A stretch of 55,408 bases of DNA from Dyella choica (GTDB lineage Bacteria; Pseudomonadota; Gammaproteobacteria; Xanthomonadales; Rhodanobacteraceae): positions 345,885-401,292 of the forward strand of contig NZ_RYYV01000003.1 of assembly GCF_003977665.1 (NCBI RefSeq). Reading direction: 5' to 3'. Positions 17,665-25,845 of the stretch are shown one piece after another. The first letter of the stretch is position 1; each line of letters starts with the position of its first letter. The notes below the pieces were generated by a model that did not search any database, had not been told where the DNA came from, and saw only the letters and a program-made list of their open reading frames with translations. The translations under genes were made by a program, and so were the position numbers.

Positions 17665-19761
17665 ATGACGCAAAAAACCTACTCGATCTTCGGTGCCGGT
17701 GCCGCCGGCCTCTACACCGCCTGGCGGCTGCTGAACGGCCAATGCAAGAAGGCCAAATTCGCCTCCAGGCAGCTGAAAAAGGGCGACGTGCTGGAGCTGT
17801 ACGACTGGGGCCGCTACGATTTTTCCAAGCGCCACCAAGGTACTCGTGCGGCGGGCGCCCGCGTCTGCACTTGGCATTACAACAACGACAGGACCGATTC
17901 GTACGTCGAACTCGGCGGTATGCGCTACTCCTACTGGAACAGCGCGCCGACCAAGGAATTTCCCGACCCGAACAATGGCCTGGCGCCGGGCCATCGCGTG
18001 GTTTCCGCGGTAATCTCGATGCTCGGCCTGGAAAAGTATTCGGTGCCGTTCAACGTCACCAATAACCAGCTGTTCTACCTGCGCTCACGCAACTTCTATC
18101 TCAACAACATCGGATCGAACACGCCCGCACCGTATGCGGTGAACAACTTCGGCGCTTCCACCACGCCCGACCAGGGCTTCACCATCGTGCAGGACCTGGC
18201 GACGACCAAGCCCTGGGAGAAATTCACGCGCCGCGACTGGTGCCGCTTCTACCAGAACGGAAGAATCACCGCGCAGCTGCCCGAATCCAGCGTCTTCCAG
18301 CAAGGCGACTACCTCAAGGACGTCGGCTACTGGAATTTGCTCTACGATCAGCTCGGGGCGGAAGGCTTCGATTACGCCGCCGACGGCAACGGCTACAGTT
18401 CCAACGTGATCAACACGCATGCCGGTGTTTCGTTCAACATCAACAACGAGTTCACGCCCGGCAGCCAGTACCGCACGCTGTCGATCGGCTACTCGGGCAT
18501 GTTCAACGCCTTGTTCGACGAGATCGTGAAGCTCGCCAAGGCCAAGGGCATCGATTTTCGCTATCACCCCGACACGCGCCTGCATTCGATCCTTTGGAAA
18601 GCGGGTAAGGCGTTGTTTACCTACGCCGAGCGCAGCAATCCCAACATCGCCGCCGGCTCAAGCGAGGCTGACGCGGCATGGATGGCGATGCCGCGCGCAG
18701 CGATAGATCTGGTGGCGCAAGCCACGCGCTTCCACACGCCGGCGCGTGGCGAGGTGGACGTATTGAACCACGAGAAGGTGAACCTGTACCTGGAATCGAC
18801 GATCATGCAGCCGTCGTACAAGGTGGGGATGTTCTTCCACCAGCCCTGGTGGGCTCCCGACATTGAAAACCCGGCGCCTTATCCCGCGCAGATCATCGGC
18901 TACACGATCACTCCGGAAACGATCGCCACGCTGCGCACGCTGAAATTCCCCGCTGCCACGCTGAAGGCAATGCAGACGCTGGTCGACGTGCCTTACACCT
19001 CCGTGACGGATATGGCGGCGGCGATCGAGAACATTACTGAGCAGGCGCTCACCATCGCGCAGGCCAAGCAGCTGGCCGTGGTCTCGCGCAACAACACCAT
19101 CGGGCCGAGCGTGAGCAATTCGCCGATCCGCATGGTGGTTTATTTCGGCAACAACGCGACCGAGCAGAAGCAGAAGCCCGTTTACGGCATCCTCGCCAGC
19201 TATGACGACGAGGACAACACTGCGTTCTGGCAGGAACTGGAACTGGGGCCGAAGCATCAGCGCGAGATACCGGTTTCGCAGGACACCCAGCCGCTGGAAG
19301 GCCCGCGCGTGGTGCCCAAGCGCATGGTGAAGATGCTGCGCAAGATGCTGGCCGAACTTCATTTCGGTCCAAACTCCGATTACTCTGCTGTGCCCGAGCC
19401 GCTGCAGGCCGCCTACATGGATTGGTCGCTGCCCCCGTTCAACGCCGGCTATCACGAATGGGCGCCGCATTTCGGCATCGGCGACGTGCAGCGCAAGATC
19501 CGTAAACCTTCGCAGCTGATCGACGGTGCCGACGCCGATATCTTCATCGTCGGCGAGGCGTATTCGAACGACCAGGCCTGGGTGGAGGGCGCCTACTGCA
19601 CGTCCGAATCGGTGCTCAACGATTTCTTCGGCATCGAGCCGATCATCGACGATCACGAGTATCCCTTCATCTGTCCGGAAGGATCGACCGACGAAACCAG
19701 CGAGGAGCTGGAGAAGCTACTGCGCAAGGCGGGGCCGCGGAAGGATCCGGAGGTGGTTTGA
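17665..19761 (+). CDS. FAD-dependent amino-acid/amine oxidase family protein
   Basis: A 698-residue protein with the flavin amine oxidase layout. The dinucleotide-binding start is YSIFGAGAAGLYTAWRLL, with the ribose-binding acid in VLELYD; the region TRAAGARV...YVELGGMRY corresponds to the GGR...ELG segment. The C-terminal FAD motif is FIVGEAYSNDQAWVEGAY (about 625-645). It is longer than typical monoamine oxidases, closer to L-amino-acid oxidases. ATG chosen at 17665 with GAGGG 7 bp upstream; the frame is open 87 bp further. No signal peptide, so probably cytosolic. Co-transcription with the decarboxylase suggests oxidative deamination feeding it. Substrate unknown; an aromatic amino acid is a guess. 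Confidence 0.82.
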   Translation: MTQKTYSIFGAGAAGLYTAWRLLNGQCKKAKFASRQLKKGDVLELYDWGRYDFSKRHQGTRAAGARVCTWHYNNDRTDSYVELGGMRYSYWNSAPTKEFPDPNNGLAPGHRVVSAVISMLGLEKYSVPFNVTNNQLFYLRSRNFYLNNIGSNTPAPYAVNNFGASTTPDQGFTIVQDLATTKPWEKFTRRDWCRFYQNGRITAQLPESSVFQQGDYLKDVGYWNLLYDQLGAEGFDYAADGNGYSSNVINTHAGVSFNINNEFTPGSQYRTLSIGYSGMFNALFDEIVKLAKAKGIDFRYHPDTRLHSILWKAGKALFTYAERSNPNIAAGSSEADAAWMAMPRAAIDLVAQATRFHTPARGEVDVLNHEKVNLYLESTIMQPSYKVGMFFHQPWWAPDIENPAPYPAQIIGYTITPETIATLRTLKFPAATLKAMQTLVDVPYTSVTDMAAAIENITEQALTIAQAKQLAVVSRNNTIGPSVSNSPIRMVVYFGNNATEQKQKPVYGILASYDDEDNTAFWQELELGPKHQREIPVSQDTQPLEGPRVVPKRMVKMLRKMLAELHFGPNSDYSAVPEPLQAAYMDWSLPPFNAGYHEWAPHFGIGDVQRKIRKPSQLIDGADADIFIVGEAYSNDQAWVEGAYCTSESVLNDFFGIEPIIDDHEYPFICPEGSTDETSEELEKLLRKAGPRKDPEVV

Positions 19762-19795
19762 GGAATCGCGTGCCTGGGCTGGCCAATATCTGCGT

Positions 19796-19820
19796 CCTCC
19801 CCTACGTGCAGTAGGGGAGG
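19796..19820. repeat. CCTCCCCTAC hairpin repeat, copy 4
   Basis: CCTCCCCTAC (19796-19805) pairs with GTAGGGGAGG (19811-19820) around GTGCA, followed by GCTGGGGTGAAG. It lies 35 bp behind the oxidase gene and may terminate the decarboxylase-oxidase transcript, though there is no T-run. Confidence 0.65.
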
Positions 19821-20330
19821 GCTGGGGTGAAGCAAGCTTGCACGAATGCCTGCTATGACCTCACCTTCATTCCCGCTTGCATTCGCTTGGGAGCGTCGCT
19901 CATAGAGGGGCGTCCCGAATATCCGACGAGCACGCCGAGCTCAGATGGATCGGGACAATAGCCATCCTTCACGCCAAGGTCACTTGCCCAATGAATTAAG
20001 GCTGAGTTAGCCTTGACACCTGGGGAATTCATTCAGGGAACAGAAATCCACACCGACAGGGACTGATGACGTCGATACCCGATCCAGGGCAGGTAGCCGC
20101 GGGCTTTCATAGCTAGCCGACTGCGACGCATTGCGTCGTTGCGGTCGATTGCGCAGCTGCCATCCGGTTCATACGCCGACCTCGTTCCCTTGCACAGGGG
20201 CAAAGCTGTTGCCTGATTTTCCTTATCCGGCTTCCGGAAGGCTGGATGGTGACGTGCGCCCAAAACAAACCATGCCATGCACAGGCATTTTCGTCTGCTC
20301 AATCCGTTATCGAATACAAATGGAGTCGTT
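19821..20330. other. Gene-free interval before the CsgG-like lipoprotein
   Basis: About 510 bp without a supportable gene; short minus-strand frames here have no ribosome site or recognisable content. The right end carries the lipoprotein's Shine-Dalgarno sequence (TGGAG about 7 bp before the ATG). No other signal was identified. Confidence 0.4.
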
Positions 20331-21350
20331 ATGCGAATCGGTCAATTGAAATTCTCCCTGTTGGCGCTTGGCGTTAGCGCCTGCTTGTCGCTTACCGGTT
20401 GCGCCGACATGCAGGTCGGCGGCGGCAAGAATCCGGTCGGCGGCTCCGCCGGCGGTGCCACCAGCACTGGTGCGGCCACAACGCTCGAACATTGCGACCA
20501 CTCGCTGGGTACGCTGGCAGTGGAAGAGAACACCGGCGATCCGTGGTATGCGGTCTTGACCGGCCAATACCATCTGCCTTCCACCGTGCCGCTGATCCGC
20601 CTGATGGTCCAGCAGAGCAACTGCTTCGTAGTGGTGGATCGCGGCCAGGCCATGAATTCGATGATGGGCGAACGCAGCCTGGCCGCTTCGGGCGAGTTGC
20701 GCACGACCAGCAATATGGGCCGGGGCCAGATGGTGGCGGCCGATTATGTCGTCACGCCTTCCATCCAGTTCTCGCAAAATACCGGCGGCGGCGCCGCCGC
20801 GCTGGCGGGTGTAGCTGGCGGGTATGGCGCGATCATCGGTGCCGTCGCCGGATCGATGAAGACCAGCGAAGCGTCGACCACCATGATGCTGACCGACACG
20901 CGCTCGGGCGTACAGGTGGCAGCGGCGCAGGGCAGTGCCAAGAATACCGATTTCGGCGCTGGCGGCCTGTTCGGTCGTTTTGGTTCGGGCGGCGCTGCCA
21001 TGGGCGCTTACAGCCAGACACCCGAAGGCAAGGTGATCGCGGCGGCCTTCCTGGATTCCTATAACCAGATGGTCAAGTCCGTGCGTCAGTACGCACCCCA
21101 GCATGTTGCCGGCGGGCTCGGCAATGGCGGCAGCCTGGCCGTGGATGGCGCGAGCAATCCGACGGCGGCGGCCTACTCATTGGCCGATGCACAGCGCAAG
21201 CTCTCCCAGCTTGGCCTGTACACCAGCAAGGTCGACGGCATGCCCGGCCCGGGCACGACCCGCGCCATCAGCACGTTCCAGAAGGCCAATGGCCTGCCGG
21301 TGACCGGCCAGCTGGATGCGGCAACGGCAAGCGCCCTGCAGGCGCGCTAA
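20331..21350 (+). CDS. CsgG-like lipoprotein with C-terminal peptidoglycan-binding domain
   Basis: A 339-residue envelope protein. A lipoprotein signal with lipobox LTGC (lipid Cys at 24; next residue Ala) leads to a Gly-rich linker. About residues 55-170 resemble the CsgG/curli-assembly fold: PLIRLMVQQSNCFVVVDRGQAM, then AADYVVTPSIQF. A hydrophobic Gly/Ala stretch (AALAGVAGGYGAIIGAVAGSM) follows. The last 60 residues are a peptidoglycan-binding type 1 repeat (DAQRKLSQLGLY...GTTRAISTFQKANGLPVTG). CsgG itself lacks that domain, so this may be a cell-wall-anchored relative. A strong terminator follows; no other curli genes are nearby, so curli secretion is unlikely. Confidence 0.8.
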   Translation: MRIGQLKFSLLALGVSACLSLTGCADMQVGGGKNPVGGSAGGATSTGAATTLEHCDHSLGTLAVEENTGDPWYAVLTGQYHLPSTVPLIRLMVQQSNCFVVVDRGQAMNSMMGERSLAASGELRTTSNMGRGQMVAADYVVTPSIQFSQNTGGGAAALAGVAGGYGAIIGAVAGSMKTSEASTTMMLTDTRSGVQVAAAQGSAKNTDFGAGGLFGRFGSGGAAMGAYSQTPEGKVIAAAFLDSYNQMVKSVRQYAPQHVAGGLGNGGSLAVDGASNPTAAAYSLADAQRKLSQLGLYTSKVDGMPGPGTTRAISTFQKANGLPVTGQLDAATASALQAR

Positions 21351-21371
21351 TCAGCGTTGTTGAAAACCTTA

Positions 21372-21432
21372 GCCGGAGAGCTTGCGGGCTCTCCGGCCAG
21401 TCGTGACGAGCCGCCTTAGGGCGGCTTTTTTT
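21372..21432 (+). terminator. Tandem hairpins ending in a Rho-independent terminator
   Basis: A first hairpin (GCCGGAGAG with CTCTCCGGC, 21372-21397) is followed by AGCCGCC (21409-21415) - TTAG - GGCGGCT (21420-21426) running into a T7 tract to 21432. This is a clear intrinsic terminator for the CsgG-like gene. Confidence 0.9.
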
Positions 21433-21686
21433 CCGCATCTTTCAGTCAGCGATACATGCACGATCGGAAGGCAGGTCCATCCATGGCATAGGGGTGTGCG
21501 CTGTTACTTCAGTCATGTGCCGATCGACACACGCTTATGCATTACGAGCTCTATACAGTGAAGTTGTCCCTCCCCGGCGGCACAGGATTTGTCGGTGTCT
21601 TGGGGGAGGCGCTGTCGGCAAGGTGCATGGGCATGTTTCGAGTTTCAGGGGCACACCTTGCCGTTATCCACTAACGCGAGTGAATA

Positions 21687-22784
21687 ATGACGTCTTCAGG
21701 GCATTCCTTCGTTCGGTTGCTGCTCTTCTCGGTGATCGCGCTTTTTGCAGGGGCTTGCATGGCGGGGGCCTCCGAAACGACGCCCTGGCACCAGGATGAC
21801 CCCGCCAAAATCGCCACGCGCGAAATTTCCTTTGTCAGTCACGGAACCAGGCTGGTTGGAACGCTCAGCTATCCCGAACGAAATGGCGTGCTGCCGGCGA
21901 TCGTGGTTACCCACGCGGCTGAAGCCCCGACGCGCGACTTTGGCTTGTATCGCCATTTGGAGCAGGACCTGCCGCGTCTGGGATACGCAACCTTTGTCTA
22001 TGACCGGCGTGGCAGCGGTGCATCCGCAGGAAACCTTGAGGATACCGATTATCAACTGCTCGCCGATGATGCGGTGGCTGCGCAGAAAGCGATTGCCGGC
22101 GACTCGCACGTCAATCCTCATGCCATCGGCTTCTGGGGATTGAGTCAAGGTGGCTGGCTGGCGGTACTGGCGGCTTCCCGCAGTCCGGATGCTGCCTTTG
22201 CGGTATCGGTCTCCGCGCCCTTGCAAACGCCAGCCCAGCAAATGGCTTTTGCGGTATCCAACATACTCAAGACGAAGGGCTACGACGACGACAGCATCCG
22301 CAAGGCCATCGATACCCGTTACGCAGTGGAGAACTATCTGCGCGGCAAGGTGAGCACCGCGGATGCCCAGGCTGCCTTGGACAAGGCCAAGAACCAGCCG
22401 TGGTTTGCCGACATCTTCATGGGGCCGACGGTCAGTGGGCATCCGGAGCAGTCACGCTGGCGCAAAGAAATGGACTACGACCCGATCAGTCCATTGGCCG
22501 CATTGAAGGTGCCCGTGCTGGTCCTGTTCGGCTCCGATGACCCCTGGGTTCCTGTGCAGGATTCACTGCAAGGTCTCGCCAACCTCAAGCCATCGCACCC
22601 GAATATCGACGTCCATGTGATTGCCGGGGCAGATCACATGATGATGCCGCCGCCCCGGACCAACCCGATGGCGTACGACCCCAAGACGCTCAAGGCCCAG
22701 GCGCCCGCAACGCCGGCGTACTTCCTGACGTTGGCCGATTGGCTGGACCGCTCCGCACGAAGCAAGCCCTTGGTCAGTCACTAG
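21687..22784 (+). CDS. Exported alpha/beta hydrolase
   Basis: A 365-residue protein with an N-terminal export signal (FVRLLLFSVIALFAGACMAGASE; the Cys context is a poor lipobox, so signal peptidase I cleavage is likelier). The alpha/beta hydrolase core shows the oxyanion/strand motif AIVVTHAAE, FVYDRRGSGAS, the nucleophile elbow GLSQGG (Ser near residue 153), the acid in LFGSDDPWVP and the late His in VIAGADHMMM. It resembles periplasmic dienelactone hydrolase/acyl-peptidase-like esterases. Substrate unknown. Isolated, with a long palindromic repeat directly behind it. Confidence 0.82.
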   Translation: MTSSGHSFVRLLLFSVIALFAGACMAGASETTPWHQDDPAKIATREISFVSHGTRLVGTLSYPERNGVLPAIVVTHAAEAPTRDFGLYRHLEQDLPRLGYATFVYDRRGSGASAGNLEDTDYQLLADDAVAAQKAIAGDSHVNPHAIGFWGLSQGGWLAVLAASRSPDAAFAVSVSAPLQTPAQQMAFAVSNILKTKGYDDDSIRKAIDTRYAVENYLRGKVSTADAQAALDKAKNQPWFADIFMGPTVSGHPEQSRWRKEMDYDPISPLAALKVPVLVLFGSDDPWVPVQDSLQGLANLKPSHPNIDVHVIAGADHMMMPPPRTNPMAYDPKTLKAQAPATPAYFLTLADWLDRSARSKPLVSH

Positions 22785-22786
22785 CC

Positions 22787-22853
22787 GCGTAGGCTGGGAT
22801 GAAATCCCAGCATCCTCCGTGGCACGAAGCTGGGATTTCATCCCGGCCTACGC
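22787..22853. repeat. Long palindromic intergenic repeat, copy R1
   Basis: GCGTAGGCTGGGATGAAATCCCAGC... closes with ...GCTGGGATTTCATCCCGGCCTACGC. The outer arms pair over about 25 bp around a 17-bp variable centre, and each arm also contains its own small hairpin (CTGGGAT/ATCCCAG). This is a REP/BIME-like composite. Other copies: 29676, 33683, 34742, 37136, 47816. Confidence 0.85.
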
Positions 22854-22931
22854 GATGGTGGCTCGGCTGAGTTACCCTGCAAAACCTTGCCATGTGCTAT
22901 TCCTCGACAGTCGTGTAGATGGGGAATACGT

Positions 22932-24380
22932 GTGACCAAGTGGATAGCAGCTCTTCTGGCCCTGTTTGCAGTCGGGGCCGTCGCCGAGCCCGTAAGCTTT
23001 AACCGAGCCGGCTCGGAGGCGGTCGATGCGATGGTGCACGTCTTCTACACCGGAGACGGAAAGTGGCGGGAATGCGCGGCCAAGGATTGCCATGCATCCA
23101 ACCAGGACTGGGGCGTCGACTCGATGACCTACGTCCTTTGGCTGGATTGGAAAACGGCCAAGGACGCAAAGGTTGCGCCGCTGATGAGCGCGCTTGCGCA
23201 AACGGCGCCGTCCTATCCCGCCCCCTGCACCGAAGGTGTGGCGTGCAGCTCGTGGAGCGACGTGCCGGAGTGGGATTCGATCGCGGCGTCACGTGAATAC
23301 GAAATTACGCACGATGCCATGGCTTTGCAAAAAGCACGCGCAGCCTTCGACTTTGTCGAACATGCGCAAGTCTTTGCGCGTGGCGCTTGTCCAGCAATCA
23401 ACTACCAGCTCGCCGACGGCGGGACCAATCACCTCAAAACCCTTGAAACCGATGCAAATGCGGTGAAGGCCGCAATCTTGCTCTACGAAACCACCCACGA
23501 GCAACGCTACCTCACATCGGCATTCACGCGCTATGCGTCGATACGCCGTTACTATCTGGACCCGAAAGTGCCGCTCTACAGCGTGTACGTTTTCGACAAC
23601 GGCACAAAGTGCGAACAGACCCCGCACCGCTTCTTCGCTTCGGTGAACGGCGACATGATCTGGAATGGTTTGCATCTCTACAACGCCACGCATAAGGCAG
23701 CCTATTTGAAGGAATCGCTCGCCACCGCACGCGCAGTGGATGAACGCCTTTCCGACGCGCGCGGAATCTTTGCCGATCTTCAAGCTGAGAACGATATCGC
23801 CGAACCCCTGATCGAAGCCTTCTACGAACTCGCGACTGAACGCCATTTCCAACCGGCACGACAATGGTTGTTGCGCAATGCAGCGGTGGCGTTGTCCGTT
23901 CGTGCGCACGACGGTACATTCGGGCGCTTTTTCGACGGACCGGCGCCCACCTCACTGACCAGCGTCTGGCAAAGCAATGGCGGATTCGCCCTGGCGGTCG
24001 CAGTGGCGGCAGTCGCTCCGAATACAACGGCACCAACGAACAGCGATTGGCTGGGCGCGCATTTTGTCGCGCGCGACATCACGCTGACCTCGGAGCCGAT
24101 TGCCTTCGATGGCTCGGCTGTCGCATTGATCGGAACGATCGGAGATAACTGTTGCGAAGCCGGGCACGCGCGCGTCGTCGTCGACGGTATCGAAACGTTC
24201 GATCAAACCGGCATCTGGCAAAACAAATCCAGCAGCGGCCGGCCGACACCAGACGCAGTTCTATTCGCGTGGCGCTGGCCCAAGACCGGCCATCATACGG
24301 TCCGCTTCATGCCTGGGACTGAAAACGCCAAGGAAGGCGGGGCTTATCTCCACCTCGGCGGTTATTGGGTTTTGCCCTAG
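22932..24380 (+). CDS. Secreted six-hairpin glycosidase-like protein
   Basis: A 482-residue exported protein. GTG is chosen as start because it opens a clean signal peptide (VTKWIAALLALFAVGAVAEP, cleavage near AVA/EP) with GGGGA upstream. The mature part has repeated amphipathic helical pairs with aromatic/acid motifs (DWGVDSMTYVLWLDW, ETDANAVKAAILLYE, DMIWNGLHLYNATH, DGTFGRFFDG, SVWQSNGGFALA) like the (alpha/alpha)6 barrel of GH76/GH88-type enzymes. The C-terminal 120 residues look like a beta-sandwich (ITLTSEPIAFDGSAVALIG) with a paired DNCCEAG, perhaps carbohydrate binding. Substrate unknown; confidence in glycosidase activity is moderate. Confidence 0.6.
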   Translation: MTKWIAALLALFAVGAVAEPVSFNRAGSEAVDAMVHVFYTGDGKWRECAAKDCHASNQDWGVDSMTYVLWLDWKTAKDAKVAPLMSALAQTAPSYPAPCTEGVACSSWSDVPEWDSIAASREYEITHDAMALQKARAAFDFVEHAQVFARGACPAINYQLADGGTNHLKTLETDANAVKAAILLYETTHEQRYLTSAFTRYASIRRYYLDPKVPLYSVYVFDNGTKCEQTPHRFFASVNGDMIWNGLHLYNATHKAAYLKESLATARAVDERLSDARGIFADLQAENDIAEPLIEAFYELATERHFQPARQWLLRNAAVALSVRAHDGTFGRFFDGPAPTSLTSVWQSNGGFALAVAVAAVAPNTTAPTNSDWLGAHFVARDITLTSEPIAFDGSAVALIGTIGDNCCEAGHARVVVDGIETFDQTGIWQNKSSSGRPTPDAVLFAWRWPKTGHHTVRFMPGTENAKEGGAYLHLGGYWVLP

Positions 24381-24455
24381 GGCTCCGCGATCAAGTATCG
24401 AAATTTCGCCAGACAGCAGTGGGCCTGCGCTGGGATGACCACGAAGTAAGGGATA

Positions 24456-24863
24456 TCACGGTCGAATGCGCTGTATGGCCAGCTGCACTTGCCCCCAGTT
24501 GTTCCAATAATAGCCTTCGCGGTCGTTGGCAAACACGAACAGCATACCGGTGGATTGCGCGATCAGCTGGGCGGATCGGCCTATCGGAAAGGCCTGGTCC
24601 AGATCATCCGTGCCCGGTTCCTTCCCGTCCGCGACTATGCACCCCATCAGCCGAAAGTATCGGTCTGCGTCGCGAACGCGGGGAGGGTGGTTGAACGCAT
24701 AGAACAAAGGCGCAGGGTAACCTTCGGCAGTGCAAGGAATGAATGCGTCGACCCAGGTGCCGGTCGATGCAAAGATCAACCGGTCTCCCTTGTCCACTTC
24801 CAGGGCGGTGGCCACCCACGGCATGCAGCTCGGTACCTGTACCGTTAGAGAGGTTATGGTCAT
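24456..24863 (-). CDS. PA-IL (LecA)-like lectin domain protein
   Basis: A 135-residue protein consisting of one beta-sandwich domain. The pattern VPSCMPWVATALEVDKGDRLIFASTG is followed by a Cys/Gly segment, then SAQLIAQSTGMLFVFANDREGYYWNNWGQ. The ND...Y..NN.G motif is the calcium/sugar-site motif of the LecA/PA-IL fold. No signal peptide; LecA also lacks one. It starts 18 bp after the stop of the DUF1906 gene on the same strand, so the two form an operon. It may be a surface or secreted galactose-type lectin; sugar specificity is not readable here. Confidence 0.6.
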   Translation of the reverse strand: MTITSLTVQVPSCMPWVATALEVDKGDRLIFASTGTWVDAFIPCTAEGYPAPLFYAFNHPPRVRDADRYFRLMGCIVADGKEPGTDDLDQAFPIGRSAQLIAQSTGMLFVFANDREGYYWNNWGQVQLAIQRIRP

Positions 24864-24881
24864 AGGGACGCTTGTGCGCCT

Positions 24882-25541
24882 TTATTGCGAGGTAACGGTT
24901 GCATTCAGTCCCAGCGCATCGGTCTGAGCGTGATCGACATCCAATTCGTTGCCGCTGGCATCTTTCAGGACATGTTGAAGCAACTGGAACCCTCGATAGG
25001 CCACATTGGTTGCCGAAGGCGCACGCCAATAGTGTTTTGTGCTCAGTTGAAAATAGAGCTGTTCGGAGGTGAGCCCGCAATCGAAGCCTACATAGATACC
25101 GGAAACGAATCCGGCCTGGCTTACCTGGTCAAACCACCGGTTGCAGAACCCGAGAATATCCGAGGCCGGGGTCCCCGCCTTGACGCCTTCCAGATCGAGC
25201 CAGACGGTCGTGCCCGTTGCCAAGCCTGCATGGGTGGACGCTTGAGCTGCAAGCAGGCCCCATTCCTCACCCATGTCGGGTGTGGGCACGAAGCTTGAGG
25301 TTTCCGTAGCTATGCTGCAATGCTGCACGGCTCCAAGCCATAAGCCCGCTGCCAGGATTTCTTCGGCTTCGTCCTGGATCAAATCGGTGGTGCCCGGTGA
25401 AAAGGGATTGGGAACATAGCGGATGCAAAACTTATATCCCTTGCGCGCGTAGTCCCTGGCCTGGTTATAGCTAAGCCTGGAGCCGGCGTGGTCGAATCCT
25501 ATGGAGCCGTTCGGTATGGCGATGGCGGTTGTCATCTGCAT
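24882..25541 (-). CDS. DUF1906 (Rv2525c-like) glycoside-hydrolase-like protein
   Basis: A 219-residue protein with the DUF1906 TIM-barrel pattern: GFDHAGSRLSYNQARDYARKGYKFCIRYV at the start, TTVWLDLEGV in the middle (acidic residues at the barrel face), and FVSGIYVGFDCGLTSEQLY. The family resembles GH25-like lysozymes and includes Rv2525c, but activity is generally unproven. AGGGACA precedes the ATG at 25541; a second ATG is two codons in. No signal peptide is visible, so export would need a non-Sec route. The PA-IL-like lectin gene follows 18 bp later. Together they may act on extracellular or cell-wall glycans. Confidence 0.78.
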   Translation of the reverse strand: MQMTTAIAIPNGSIGFDHAGSRLSYNQARDYARKGYKFCIRYVPNPFSPGTTDLIQDEAEEILAAGLWLGAVQHCSIATETSSFVPTPDMGEEWGLLAAQASTHAGLATGTTVWLDLEGVKAGTPASDILGFCNRWFDQVSQAGFVSGIYVGFDCGLTSEQLYFQLSTKHYWRAPSATNVAYRGFQLLQHVLKDASGNELDVDHAQTDALGLNATVTSQ

Positions 25542-25845
25542 TGTCCCTAGTTGTCGGATGCCTCACTCTCACCCTTGCTGGTGCGGTTGCGCAAAACGAG
25601 TCAGCAATGAATGGCCAAGCGTATATCCCCCTAGCGGCTGCTTTTTGCCGCATCAGCATGAAACCGGTTGGTCCCCTTGCTACCACCCTGGAAATGCATT
25701 GCGCACCTCTGAGCGGCATCCTATGCCATGGCTGCCGTAAAGCGCCTGTGAAGCTTGCGTAACAAGAAGCCATCGTCGCTTGAATGGCGATGCGCTTCCG
25801 AAGCACAGCTCAGACCGTGCAAGACCTCTGATCTGACGAAGCCGA
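25542..25845. other. Gene-free interval between HWE kinase and DUF1906 gene
   Basis: A 304-bp spacer between two minus-strand genes. No supportable gene, hairpin or clear promoter was found; it presumably holds the DUF1906-lectin promoter. Confidence 0.4.
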
